Below, in pieces: positions 14,840-22,160 of a stretch of DNA of 34,582 nucleotides; position 1 is the stretch's first letter; every line of letters begins with the position of its first letter. The DNA comes from Thermodesulfovibrio sp. (lineage in GTDB: Bacteria > Nitrospirota > Thermodesulfovibrionia > UBA6902): NCBI GenBank assembly GCA_026982355.1, contig JALSHG010000002.1, positions 1 to 34,582 on the forward strand. The letters run 5' to 3'. Below the pieces are notes generated by a model that was given only the letters and a program-made list of their open reading frames with translations, was not told where the DNA came from and did not search any database. The position numbers were made by a program, and so were the translations under genes.

Positions 14840-17098
14840 TTACCGAAGTGATAATTTCTTCCCGCGCAATGCATTCCTCACCTGCAGGCCGAGATAGTAT
14901 TCACAGACGGGTTTCCAGTCCTGGTTTACCGGGTAAGATGCTGATATTTTCCTGATATGGTCCTGATCTCCAACAAAGGTGTCAGGCCCGTATTTTTCGG
15001 CGAGTTTGGCACGTACTCCGGGTGAAAAGCGTGCAGTGAGTTTTTCACTGCGTTCAGTATTTCTCCTGAAAGGCATATCTGATGCCAGCAGAAAGAAATC
15101 GTACATCCTTACCTGTTTAAAAACAGACAGAACTGTTTTGGGCATTACCCTGTGCTCTTCGGTATAAACCATAAATATGCCTCCCCTGTTGAGATGTTTT
15201 CTTGCAAGCAGAAAAAACTGGCGGGAATAAAGATTGTTGCTGTAGGATGTTGTCGTCAGGAGTGGGTCGATCAGTATGAGATCGTATTTCTGCGCGGTTC
15301 TCAATAAGAATCTTCTCCCGTCATCAATGATTAAATCGATTTTTTCATCGGAGAGCATTTCGCTGAAAAGCGGTATTTTTTCCAGATTTCTTATTAAAGT
15401 ACGGTTCAGCTCGACGAGGGTTACTTTCCGTACTTCATCCACTTTCAGTATGGCTTCAGCGATCGAGCCGGTACCGTAACCGATCAGCAAGATATTTTCC
15501 ATCTTTGGCGCAAAAGCCGCCGCCTCGATAGCCTCGTAGTAAAACCAGTAGCCCGGACGCCCGCCATGTGCTCGGCCGTTAATGTAGTTTTTTACGGTTT
15601 CATCTTTTTTGTAAGTCATTATGATGCCGTCCACGCCTTCCTCGAAATATTTTTCAAAACCCTTCCCCGGCGATGTGTGCATTGTCTCATAAAGCCGGCC
15701 CCTGCCCGGGAATAGTATTATTGAAGCCGCTGCTGCAACAAGAACGATCGCTGTCTTTACGACAGGCGGTCCGGAAACAAATATTCCGAACATAATACCG
15801 GTTAATGAGAAAACGAGAAGTGTAATCTCGGTTCCCAGATACGGCAATAACAGGAATCCTGTTGCAATCCCACCGAGGACGTTTCCGGTGATATTGAAGA
15901 AGTAGACCGTACCGACGGTTTTACCTTCTTTATTACGCTGTGACAGGGCCAGCAATGATATGAGGGGGAAGCTCGCACCCATAAGAACGGTGGGTATAAA
16001 TACAAATACTGCCGGCCACAGAAACACATCGAATATGGCATACATGCCTCTGAGAAACGAGCTTAGTGACTCAAAGGAAGGCATCAGGAAGCGCGGATGC
16101 AGTATGTTTGAAAAGGAAACCCGGGTAAAAATCTCAAGGGGGGTATACTTTGTCAGGTAATAGTATCCTGCGAATATGAAAATCACATAAATACCGATAG
16201 AAACCTGGATCAAGAAAAATATGTTTTTCCTGTTCATGATTTTATGCCTTTCCAGACAGCGGCCCATCAACAGGCTGCCAACGGCGATCCCCAGCAGGTA
16301 AACGGAAAGTATGCTGGAGAATGCATACGGCGATGCCTTGACCAGGATCCCGATAACCCTGAACCACGCAATCTCATAGCCGATGGCAAGGAAGCCTGTA
16401 ACAAAGACCAGCAGGTATGCAACGTTGCCAAAAATACTTTCACGGTTGCCTGGTAGCAGCTCATGCCCTGTTTCATGCACTGGATCGACTTCCGGATAGT
16501 ATTTTGCGAGAAAGATCAGTACGGCCAGGAGAAAATTTATGATGACGGCGACGTAGACAGCGGTATCCAGCCCGAAAAAGGAAATGACCGCGTAACTGGC
16601 AAATACAGCGCCGACAGCGGCCCCCAGAGTGTTCAGGAAATACAGTATGCTGACGGTCTTGAGAAAGTCACGTAGCAGGTTGTTGAATATTTTTGTAAGC
16701 AGTGGCAGGGTGATGCCCATTAATAGCGTCGGCAGGCTCAGGAATAAAAACATATAAAAAAATGACAGGATATAGCTGCTTCCGGCTGTGTAGCGCCCCA
16801 GGAAATCCAGGAAGGAGAGGCTGATTAATCCGAAAAAACCTATCAAAAGCTCTACTATAAAATACAGAAAAATTTTATTATTTATGCGTTCAGCCAGGAA
16901 TCCTCCGAACAATGAGCCTATTCCCATGCCGAACATGTATACACTCACTATAAGTGTGATCGAAACCGTCCCCACGCCGTAATGCACGGTCAGAAGTCGC
17001 TGCCATGACACCTGGTACATAAGGGCGGCAAAGCCTGAAAAAAAGAATATGAATGAAAACAGCGTCGTTAATTTCAAGTATGATTCTTTATGCATCAT
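14840..17098 (-). CDS. Polytopic membrane protein fused to a spermidine-synthase-like domain
   Basis: About 752 residues from the MMHKESYLK start at 17098. The first ~480 residues are a series of membrane helices of transporter type, with two similar halves (SGFAALMYQVSWQRLL near the start and TGFLAIGYEIAWFRVIG in the middle). The C-terminal ~250 residues are a Rossmann domain like polyamine aminopropyltransferases: ILLIGYGTGSIAEAI, VTLVELN, IDDGRRFL, and LILIDPLLTT followed by NNLYSRQFF. Proteins of this kind are annotated as fused MFS/spermidine synthase; the reaction is generally unknown and may be a SAM-dependent transfer on an envelope substrate. The frame is open back to 17218, but that extension is translated repeat sequence. 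Confidence 0.82.
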   Translation of the reverse strand: MMHKESYLKLTTLFSFIFFFSGFAALMYQVSWQRLLTVHYGVGTVSITLIVSVYMFGMGIGSLFGGFLAERINNKIFLYFIVELLIGFFGLISLSFLDFLGRYTAGSSYILSFFYMFLFLSLPTLLMGITLPLLTKIFNNLLRDFLKTVSILYFLNTLGAAVGAVFASYAVISFFGLDTAVYVAVIINFLLAVLIFLAKYYPEVDPVHETGHELLPGNRESIFGNVAYLLVFVTGFLAIGYEIAWFRVIGILVKASPYAFSSILSVYLLGIAVGSLLMGRCLERHKIMNRKNIFFLIQVSIGIYVIFIFAGYYYLTKYTPLEIFTRVSFSNILHPRFLMPSFESLSSFLRGMYAIFDVFLWPAVFVFIPTVLMGASFPLISLLALSQRNKEGKTVGTVYFFNITGNVLGGIATGFLLLPYLGTEITLLVFSLTGIMFGIFVSGPPVVKTAIVLVAAAASIILFPGRGRLYETMHTSPGKGFEKYFEEGVDGIIMTYKKDETVKNYINGRAHGGRPGYWFYYEAIEAAAFAPKMENILLIGYGTGSIAEAILKVDEVRKVTLVELNRTLIRNLEKIPLFSEMLSDEKIDLIIDDGRRFLLRTAQKYDLILIDPLLTTTSYSNNLYSRQFFLLARKHLNRGGIFMVYTEEHRVMPKTVLSVFKQVRMYDFFLLASDMPFRRNTERSEKLTARFSPGVRAKLAEKYGPDTFVGDQDHIRKISASYPVNQDWKPVCEYYLGLQVRNALRGKKLSLR

Positions 17099-17246
17099 GA
17101 TTTTCCGAGTCTGCCTTAATGTGGCATAAACGTGCAGAGGAGTCTGCCGGGAAAGCTTTATCTGCGATACCTTCAGGGCATATCCCGCACGGCATATCGA
17201 CATCCTTTGGAATTTCACTCTCCGTTACGTCCTGCAATAAAGACAT
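17088..17246 (-). CDS. Repeat-encoded small open frame, copy 2
   Basis: 52 codons beginning [15 protein letters not shown], then VDMPCGICPEGIADKAF. It runs through the repeat and stops 8 bases inside the next gene: its TAA follows the first ATGATGCA of the membrane/spermidine-synthase gene. Compared with the frame at 20905, the first 36 codons show nine synonymous and five amino-acid-changing codon differences. The ribosome binding site is weak. The frame on the opposite strand is open as well, with its wobble positions at the same bases, so the codon pattern does not tell the strand. Confidence 0.35.
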   Translation of the reverse strand: MSLLQDVTESEIPKDVDMPCGICPEGIADKAFPADSSARLCHIKADSENHDA

Positions 17247-17316
17247 ATTTCCGATATCCCATCGCTTTATAAAGGTTTTATGCCGGACTCTCCTGCCGGC
17301 TTATGCCACATTAAGG
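17114..17316 (-). repeat. Long dispersed repeat, copy 2 (GT87/membrane protein junction)
   Basis: 203 bp from CCTTAATGTGGCATAA to TTATGCCACATTAAGG; these terminal 16 bases are perfect inverted repeats of one another. The inner sequence matches copies 1 and 3 over its length, including the palindrome CTTTATAAAG. It lies 15 bases before the downstream ATG. Confidence 0.88.
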
Positions 17317-17350
17317 TAAATTCAGAATGACAAAGCATGGCAAGGTGGAT

Positions 17351-18607
17351 TTAATCGGCAACCGGTTTTCTTATCATGTAAAACAGTGTGCAGGCAATCA
17401 ATATAACATACAACACCGGAAGATTGCTCTTCAATAAAAACGGCTTGTAAACATATGAAAACAGCGTTGAAGAATAAAAAACGGATATTATGGTTATCAG
17501 CAGGATTGAGAGTAAGCGTTTCCGGGCACCCGAGTTTAATATATATACGTCATTGAGAAAGATGGCTACAGGACCGGCAAGAATCGATAATTTGTATTCA
17601 TGACTGTCGGACGGTATGAGAAGAGCGCCGATAGTGCACGCCAACAGGACATAGGGGTTTATCCCTCCCTCTTTCAGAGAATATGCCTTCATCATGACAA
17701 GCAACAGGCAGATGATGACAGAGATGAGCAGGACGGTCTGGACAAGCGCGGGGTTGGCGGTTATCCACAATGCCCATTCGGGCAGTTTATACTCTATGGT
17801 GGACAGATACGATATGAAACCCCTGATGGAGAAGTTGCCTTTCCATACAACATTCGGATTTACTGCGTAAGTCTTTATTGCATTGTAGAAAAGAACAAAA
17901 TAGTCTATGCCCAGAATGAAGAGGCAGGCAAAGGTAAACCCCAGTATTCCCGTTATCCTTTTGATATTGCCTTTCCAGTCCGACCAGTCTTTTATGAACA
18001 GTACAACAAAGATTCCCGGATACAGCTTTAACTGTATGGAAACGGAAAAGAGCAGATATGCGAGATAGCGCAGCCGGTGATGGTAATGGAACATGTATAC
18101 AGCAAGAAAACACAGGAACATGGCAAGAACATTGGACTGCCCCCTCTCCAGTTCAAACTGAAATCCGTACGAAAAAAGCCCCGTTACCAGTACCAGCATC
18201 AACACCGCAGAAAGCTTCCGGTCTTTACTTATCAGCACGGGGAATATTACCGTAATGAACAGGAAAGATATTATGTTCAGTATAGTTGCGATTACATAAG
18301 CATTATAGGGATCAATGTCAACCAGCGGTCTGTAAAGGATGCATTCAAGCGGTATGCACATGCCCTTCTTTAATTCGAGAGGCTCTTTAAGAACAAGGAC
18401 TGCCCTGCTCAAATCTATTAACCGTTCCAGGTCCGCGCCTATGGTATTCAATGCCGGTACGTATTCCCTGAACTGCATCCTGTGCTCCGGGCTGAAGAAT
18501 ACGGGGCGTATGAAGAAGAACATGTATGATATTAAAAAACCGAGCAGTATCCAGGGCAGGGGCCGCCGCCACGATATGCTGCCTTGCCTGTTATGGTCTT
18601 TAATCAT
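17351..18607 (-). CDS. GT87 (DUF2029) membrane glycosyltransferase
   Basis: 418 residues with about ten membrane helices. The conserved ELERGQSNVLAMFL near 153-166 and IQLKLYPGIFVVLF near 190-203 are hallmarks of the GT87/DUF2029 family of GT-C fold enzymes, which use polyprenyl-phosphate-linked sugars (mannose in the characterised mycobacterial members) on the outer face of the inner membrane. A DPM1-like and a GtrB-like enzyme in the same locus could make the lipid-linked donor. It starts 6 bases after the methyltransferase-GT2 fusion stop. The acceptor is unknown. Confidence 0.82.
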   Translation of the reverse strand: MIKDHNRQGSISWRRPLPWILLGFLISYMFFFIRPVFFSPEHRMQFREYVPALNTIGADLERLIDLSRAVLVLKEPLELKKGMCIPLECILYRPLVDIDPYNAYVIATILNIISFLFITVIFPVLISKDRKLSAVLMLVLVTGLFSYGFQFELERGQSNVLAMFLCFLAVYMFHYHHRLRYLAYLLFSVSIQLKLYPGIFVVLFIKDWSDWKGNIKRITGILGFTFACLFILGIDYFVLFYNAIKTYAVNPNVVWKGNFSIRGFISYLSTIEYKLPEWALWITANPALVQTVLLISVIICLLLVMMKAYSLKEGGINPYVLLACTIGALLIPSDSHEYKLSILAGPVAIFLNDVYILNSGARKRLLSILLITIISVFYSSTLFSYVYKPFLLKSNLPVLYVILIACTLFYMIRKPVAD

Positions 18608-18613
18608 TCCGGC

Positions 18614-20023
18614 CTAAATGAACTTGATTTTTTTCAGGGCGAAAAGCGTCATTTTGAGGAGAAGGACACCGTGCATGAATCGGCTGATCTGTGTTGTCCC
18701 GTATGCCCTCTCACGATAACGCACGGGAATCTCGACTATCTTCAGGTTGAGTTTGGCTGCGCCGAAGAGCAGGTCGAAATCCCCGAACGGATCAAAGTCG
18801 CCGAAGTATTCCCTGCCCTGCAGTATCTTCGTGTAGTCTTCCCTCCAGAGCACCTTGGTGCCGCAGAGGGTATCCCTGATCCGCTGTTCAAGGAGATAGG
18901 TGAACGCCCTGCTGAAAAACTTGTTCCCCAGCAGGTTCAGAAAGCGCATGGCCTCTTTTTCCATCTGGTAAACCAGCCTCGAGCCGTTGATGAATTCGCC
19001 TTTGCCCGAGACAATGGCATCGAAGAATTTCGGCAGGTCCTCGGGCGGCACGGTAAGGTCCGCATCCAGGATCATCAGCACATCATTTCCGGCATGAGCG
19101 AACCCTTTTCTGACCGCGTCTCCTTTACCTTTTCCGTCCTGTACGAGTACCTTTATATCCTTCCGGGGATACTTTTCCCTCATTCTCCTGCATTCCTCCA
19201 GCGTCCCGTCGCCGGAATGGCCTTCGACAAAGATAATCTCCGTATGTCTGCCCATTTCAGGTATCCTCAATACGGCATCCTCAATATTTCCCCTCTCATT
19301 ACGGCACGGCACTATGACCGAGCATGTTACATCCCCCGGTGATTTCCTCGGTCCCACGGGGCGCGCGATTATCACCTTGTTCAGAGAAAGCCTCCAGAAA
19401 AAAGGCATGTTCACGAGAAACCTGTTGAAGAAAGCGGACAGGAGGGGAATATGAACGGGCAGCAGAAACCGGTGTTCTTTCTTTATTACCTCAAAGTCGT
19501 TCAGGACGAGCAGGTTGGCGATGTCTTCAATGGGAAGCCAGTGCTGCAGCAGGTGTTTCATCCTGAGGCCGGCCGTCTCTGCGAATTTCAGGACAGGCTC
19601 CCAGAGATAGTTGTAATATACGATAATCACTCTTGTCTCCGGCCGGCAGACTTTATGCAGTTCCCTGAGGGCCAGTTGAATATCATCCACATGTCCGATG
19701 GTTTCGGCAAGAATCACATAATCGAATTTTTCTTTCACCTGAATGTCATCAAGGTCTCCGACTTCAAACTGAAGATCAGGGAAATTTTCCCTTGCGATCT
19801 CGATCATTTTAGGGCTTATGTCAATGCCGAGCCCCCTGGCAGGCCTCAGGGCCGCCAGCAGGCCGCCCGTGCCGCATCCGATCTCAAGCACGGATGACCC
19901 GGGGGGCACCAGAAACGAGAGATACTTTTCAAGCTCCCCGTGATAATATGCCCCCCTTTTTTTCCACTTGTCCCTTTCAGCGGCTACAGAATCGAAATAT
20001 TTTATTTTTTCAGCCTTTGTCAA
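18614..20023 (-). CDS. Fusion of a SAM methyltransferase and a family 2 glycosyltransferase
   Basis: 469 residues. Residues 1-215 are a class I methyltransferase (SVLEIGCGTGGLLAAL near 44-59, GLGIDISPKMIEIAREN, ILAETIGHVDDIQLALREL). Residues 235-469 are a GT2 domain (CSVIVPCRNERGNI, EIIFVEGHSGDGT, GKGKGDAVRKGF, LMILDADLTVPPEDLP with DAD as metal site). The second half resembles DPM1-type transferases without membrane helices. The start is TTG at 20023, with GAGG 8 bases upstream. It is 10 bases after the GT2 at 20034. A single chain suggests that the transferred sugar or its lipid carrier is also methylated. Which substrate, I cannot tell. Confidence 0.82.
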   Translation of the reverse strand: MTKAEKIKYFDSVAAERDKWKKRGAYYHGELEKYLSFLVPPGSSVLEIGCGTGGLLAALRPARGLGIDISPKMIEIARENFPDLQFEVGDLDDIQVKEKFDYVILAETIGHVDDIQLALRELHKVCRPETRVIIVYYNYLWEPVLKFAETAGLRMKHLLQHWLPIEDIANLLVLNDFEVIKKEHRFLLPVHIPLLSAFFNRFLVNMPFFWRLSLNKVIIARPVGPRKSPGDVTCSVIVPCRNERGNIEDAVLRIPEMGRHTEIIFVEGHSGDGTLEECRRMREKYPRKDIKVLVQDGKGKGDAVRKGFAHAGNDVLMILDADLTVPPEDLPKFFDAIVSGKGEFINGSRLVYQMEKEAMRFLNLLGNKFFSRAFTYLLEQRIRDTLCGTKVLWREDYTKILQGREYFGDFDPFGDFDLLFGAAKLNLKIVEIPVRYRERAYGTTQISRFMHGVLLLKMTLFALKKIKFI

Positions 20024-20033
20024 TCGCCTAACC

Positions 20034-20744
20034 TCACCAGCGGTCCCTTGAAAAGAATATCTTTAAAGCTGTCTTTGTATATTTGTAAAACACCTCGAAA
20101 AAATCCGTCTTGCTTTCTCCGGACCTGCGGCGCACGTAAAATGTCGGAACTTCCAGTATCCGGTATTGCCTCTTCTGCGCCTTGAGCAGGAGACGGATAA
20201 GGAAATCACCGTATCCGAAGAATATGGAATCCATGTCCAGTTCAATCAGCCTTTCCTTTCTCATCGACAGGAATCCGCTCAGTTTGTCTTTTATCCGTAT
20301 TCCCAGGAAAAATCTGAGCCATGTCGTGTATATCAGGCTCAGACAGTACCGCATCCTGTCCTCCATGCCTCCGCCGAATACAAAACGCGAGCCTATGACT
20401 ATGTCGTAATATTTAAGGAACTCGATCAGTTGTGGTATCACATAGGGGTCGTGATTGAAATCCGTATCCATTATAACCACCGTATCACCCCTTGATTGTT
20501 CTATACCGTATCTTATTGCGGTTGCGAGGCCGCGGTCCCCTTTTCTCACAAACAGCCGGACCTTGTTGCTGTCAAAATTGTTCCTGACGACGCCGGCTGT
20601 CCCGTCGGGGCTGTCGTCATCAACGACTATTACTTCATGGTCTATTTTTTCCCCGTTCAGTACATTGCTGATTGTGGTGATCAGCTCTACTATATTTCCT
20701 TCCTCATTATATGTAGGCAATATTATTGATGTTTGAGTTTTCAT
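20034..20744 (-). CDS. DPM1-like family 2 glycosyltransferase
   Basis: 236 residues. SIILPTYNEEGNIVELI near 6-22, VIVVDDDSPDGTAGVV near 39-54, LFVRKGDRGLATAIRYGIEQ and VVIMDTDFNHDP near 89-100 are the DPM1/polyprenol-phosphate mannosyltransferase signature, with DTD where most members have DAD. The protein has no C-terminal membrane helices, like soluble DPM1. Expected role: transfer of a hexose to polyprenyl phosphate on the cytosolic face of the inner membrane. It begins a run of three closely spaced genes (GT2, methyltransferase-GT2, GT87). Its start codon overlaps the stop of the repeat-encoded small frame. Confidence 0.88.
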   Translation of the reverse strand: MKTQTSIILPTYNEEGNIVELITTISNVLNGEKIDHEVIVVDDDSPDGTAGVVRNNFDSNKVRLFVRKGDRGLATAIRYGIEQSRGDTVVIMDTDFNHDPYVIPQLIEFLKYYDIVIGSRFVFGGGMEDRMRYCLSLIYTTWLRFFLGIRIKDKLSGFLSMRKERLIELDMDSIFFGYGDFLIRLLLKAQKRQYRILEVPTFYVRRRSGESKTDFFEVFYKYTKTALKIFFSRDRW

Positions 20745-20905
20745 TGTCTATATCCGGTTACCCTTACAGTTGCATAAAACCACCGCCTGCGGGCAGGGAA
20801 GTCCGGCGGAAAGGCTTTATCCGCGATTCCTTCAGGACATATTCCGCACGGCATATCGGCATCTTTTGGAATTTCGCTCTCCGTTAAGTCCTGCAACAGA
20901 AACAT
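20741..20905 (-). CDS. Repeat-encoded small open frame, copy 3
   Basis: 54 codons beginning MFLLQDLTESEIPKD, then ADMPCGICPEGIADKAF, ending in an arginine/aromatic tail. The stop TGA overlaps the ATG of the DPM1-like gene in an ATGA, the arrangement usual for translationally coupled genes. The GT gene itself has only a distant GGA upstream, so coupling would help its translation. Three cysteines or two conserved cysteines (PCGIC) are shared with copy 2. No known family is recognised. Confidence 0.38.
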   Translation of the reverse strand: MFLLQDLTESEIPKDADMPCGICPEGIADKAFPPDFPARRRWFYATVRVTGYRQ

Positions 20906-20975
20906 ATTTCCGATATCCAATCGCTTTATAAAGGTTTTCCGGCAGACTCCTATGCGCGTTTATGTCACATTAAGG
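20762..20975 (-). repeat. Long dispersed repeat, copy 3 (aminotransferase/GT2 junction)
   Basis: 214 bp from CCTTACAGTTGCATAA to TATGTCACATTAAGG, aligning along its length with copies 1 and 2. It follows the aminotransferase stop and terminator and ends 17 bases before the GT2 start codon. Confidence 0.88.
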
Positions 20976-20983
20976 TTGAACTC

Positions 20984-21008
20984 AAAAAAAAACCGGTCAG
21001 CGGTTTTT
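20984..21008 (-). terminator. Intrinsic terminator overlapping the aminotransferase stop codon
   Basis: On the minus strand AAAAACCG-CTGAC-CGGTTTTT is followed by four more T. The TGA stop of the aminotransferase gene lies in the loop. Read-through or a second promoter would be needed for the GT2 group downstream. Confidence 0.6.
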
Positions 21009-22097
21009 ATCCCTTACAGACGCAATAGCCGCACACACGGTCTTTATATCGCTGTCCGTCAGTTTCGTGGACGACGGGAGGTTAATGCCTTTACGCGACA
21101 ATTCATCCGCCACAGGATATTCCGCATCACTGCTGTACATCGGCAACCGGTGAAGAGGATAGAAGAAAGGACGGGTGTCAATTCCCATATCTTTCAGACG
21201 TGCCATCACTTCATCACGTGACAGTCCGAAATCATCCTCTATAAGTATGGAATACATCCAGTATACATTTTTGCACCTGTCTGCTTCGGGCGGCAGCGTA
21301 ATGCCGTCCATGTCGCGGAGCAGCGAATTATACAGTGCGGCATTTCTGCGTTTTATACCGATGAAATCGTCTGCCTGCTCCATCTGTGCCACACCTATGG
21401 CTGCCTGTATATTGGTCAGCCTGTAGTTATAGCCGGGCAGATCATGCCAGTATCTGCGGGTCTTGCTCATGGCGTGGTCGCGGAGCAGGCGAGCCTTTTC
21501 CGCAATGTCCGGACTGTCCGTGGTTATCATGCCGCCCTCGCCGGTTGTGATGAGCTTGTTGCCGTAGAAGCTGAACACCCCTGCATCCCCGATGCTTCCG
21601 ACGCGTTTCTTCCCGTATTCGGCTCCGTGCGCCTGGGCTGCATCTTCGATTACTTTCAGGTTGTGGCGTTCCGCTATCTTCATCACTGCATCCATATCAC
21701 ACGGATGCCCGTATAAGTGCACCACCATTATTGCACGGGACCGTTCCGTTATACACGCCTCTATCTTTTCAGGATCAATATTCCACGTTTTCTCATCGAC
21801 ATCGACAAACACGGGCCTGGCGCCGCAGTACAATACTGCATTGGCGGAGGCCACAAACGTAAGGTCCGGCATTATGACTTCGTCTCCCGCTTTTATATCC
21901 AGGGCCAGCAGCGCAAGATGCAAGGCGGCCGTCCCGCTGCTTGCCGAAACCGCACAGGAGGTGCCGCAGAAGCGGGCAAATACATCTTCAAAATTCCTGA
22001 CATATTTGCCTATGGAGGATATCCAGTTGGTCTTGATGCAATCCGTTACATATTCAAGTTCTTTACCGCTGAGGAATGGTTCGGAAACAGGTATCAT
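20997..22097 (-). CDS. DegT family sugar aminotransferase, perosamine-synthase-like
   Basis: 366 residues. VSASSGTAALHLALLAL near 50-66, EDAAQAHGAEY near 151-161 and FYGNKLITTGEGG with the Schiff-base lysine K181 define the family. The N-terminal VSEPFLSGKELEYV and NWISSIGKYV are the blocks common in GDP-perosamine synthases and related 4-aminotransferases. It would convert a 4-keto-6-deoxy sugar nucleotide to the 4-amino sugar. The ribosome binding site AAGGAAGA lies 5 bases before the ATG. It follows the radical SAM gene at 22161 by 63 bases. The donor 4,6-dehydratase may be the LegB/RmlB-like enzyme at 11153. Confidence 0.88.
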   Translation of the reverse strand: MIPVSEPFLSGKELEYVTDCIKTNWISSIGKYVRNFEDVFARFCGTSCAVSASSGTAALHLALLALDIKAGDEVIMPDLTFVASANAVLYCGARPVFVDVDEKTWNIDPEKIEACITERSRAIMVVHLYGHPCDMDAVMKIAERHNLKVIEDAAQAHGAEYGKKRVGSIGDAGVFSFYGNKLITTGEGGMITTDSPDIAEKARLLRDHAMSKTRRYWHDLPGYNYRLTNIQAAIGVAQMEQADDFIGIKRRNAALYNSLLRDMDGITLPPEADRCKNVYWMYSILIEDDFGLSRDEVMARLKDMGIDTRPFFYPLHRLPMYSSDAEYPVADELSRKGINLPSSTKLTDSDIKTVCAAIASVRDKNR

Positions 22098-22160
22098 TTA
22101 TTCTTCCTTTTTCATCATCACCCCTGAAACCGGGGCGCTGTTATGAAGACGTGAATGGAA

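Noticed and set aside
17099-17218. N-terminal extension of the membrane/spermidine-synthase-like protein to 17218
   Set aside because: The extra 40 codons are repeat sequence in a frame not shared with other copies; the hydrophobic domain begins right after the MMHKESYLK start.
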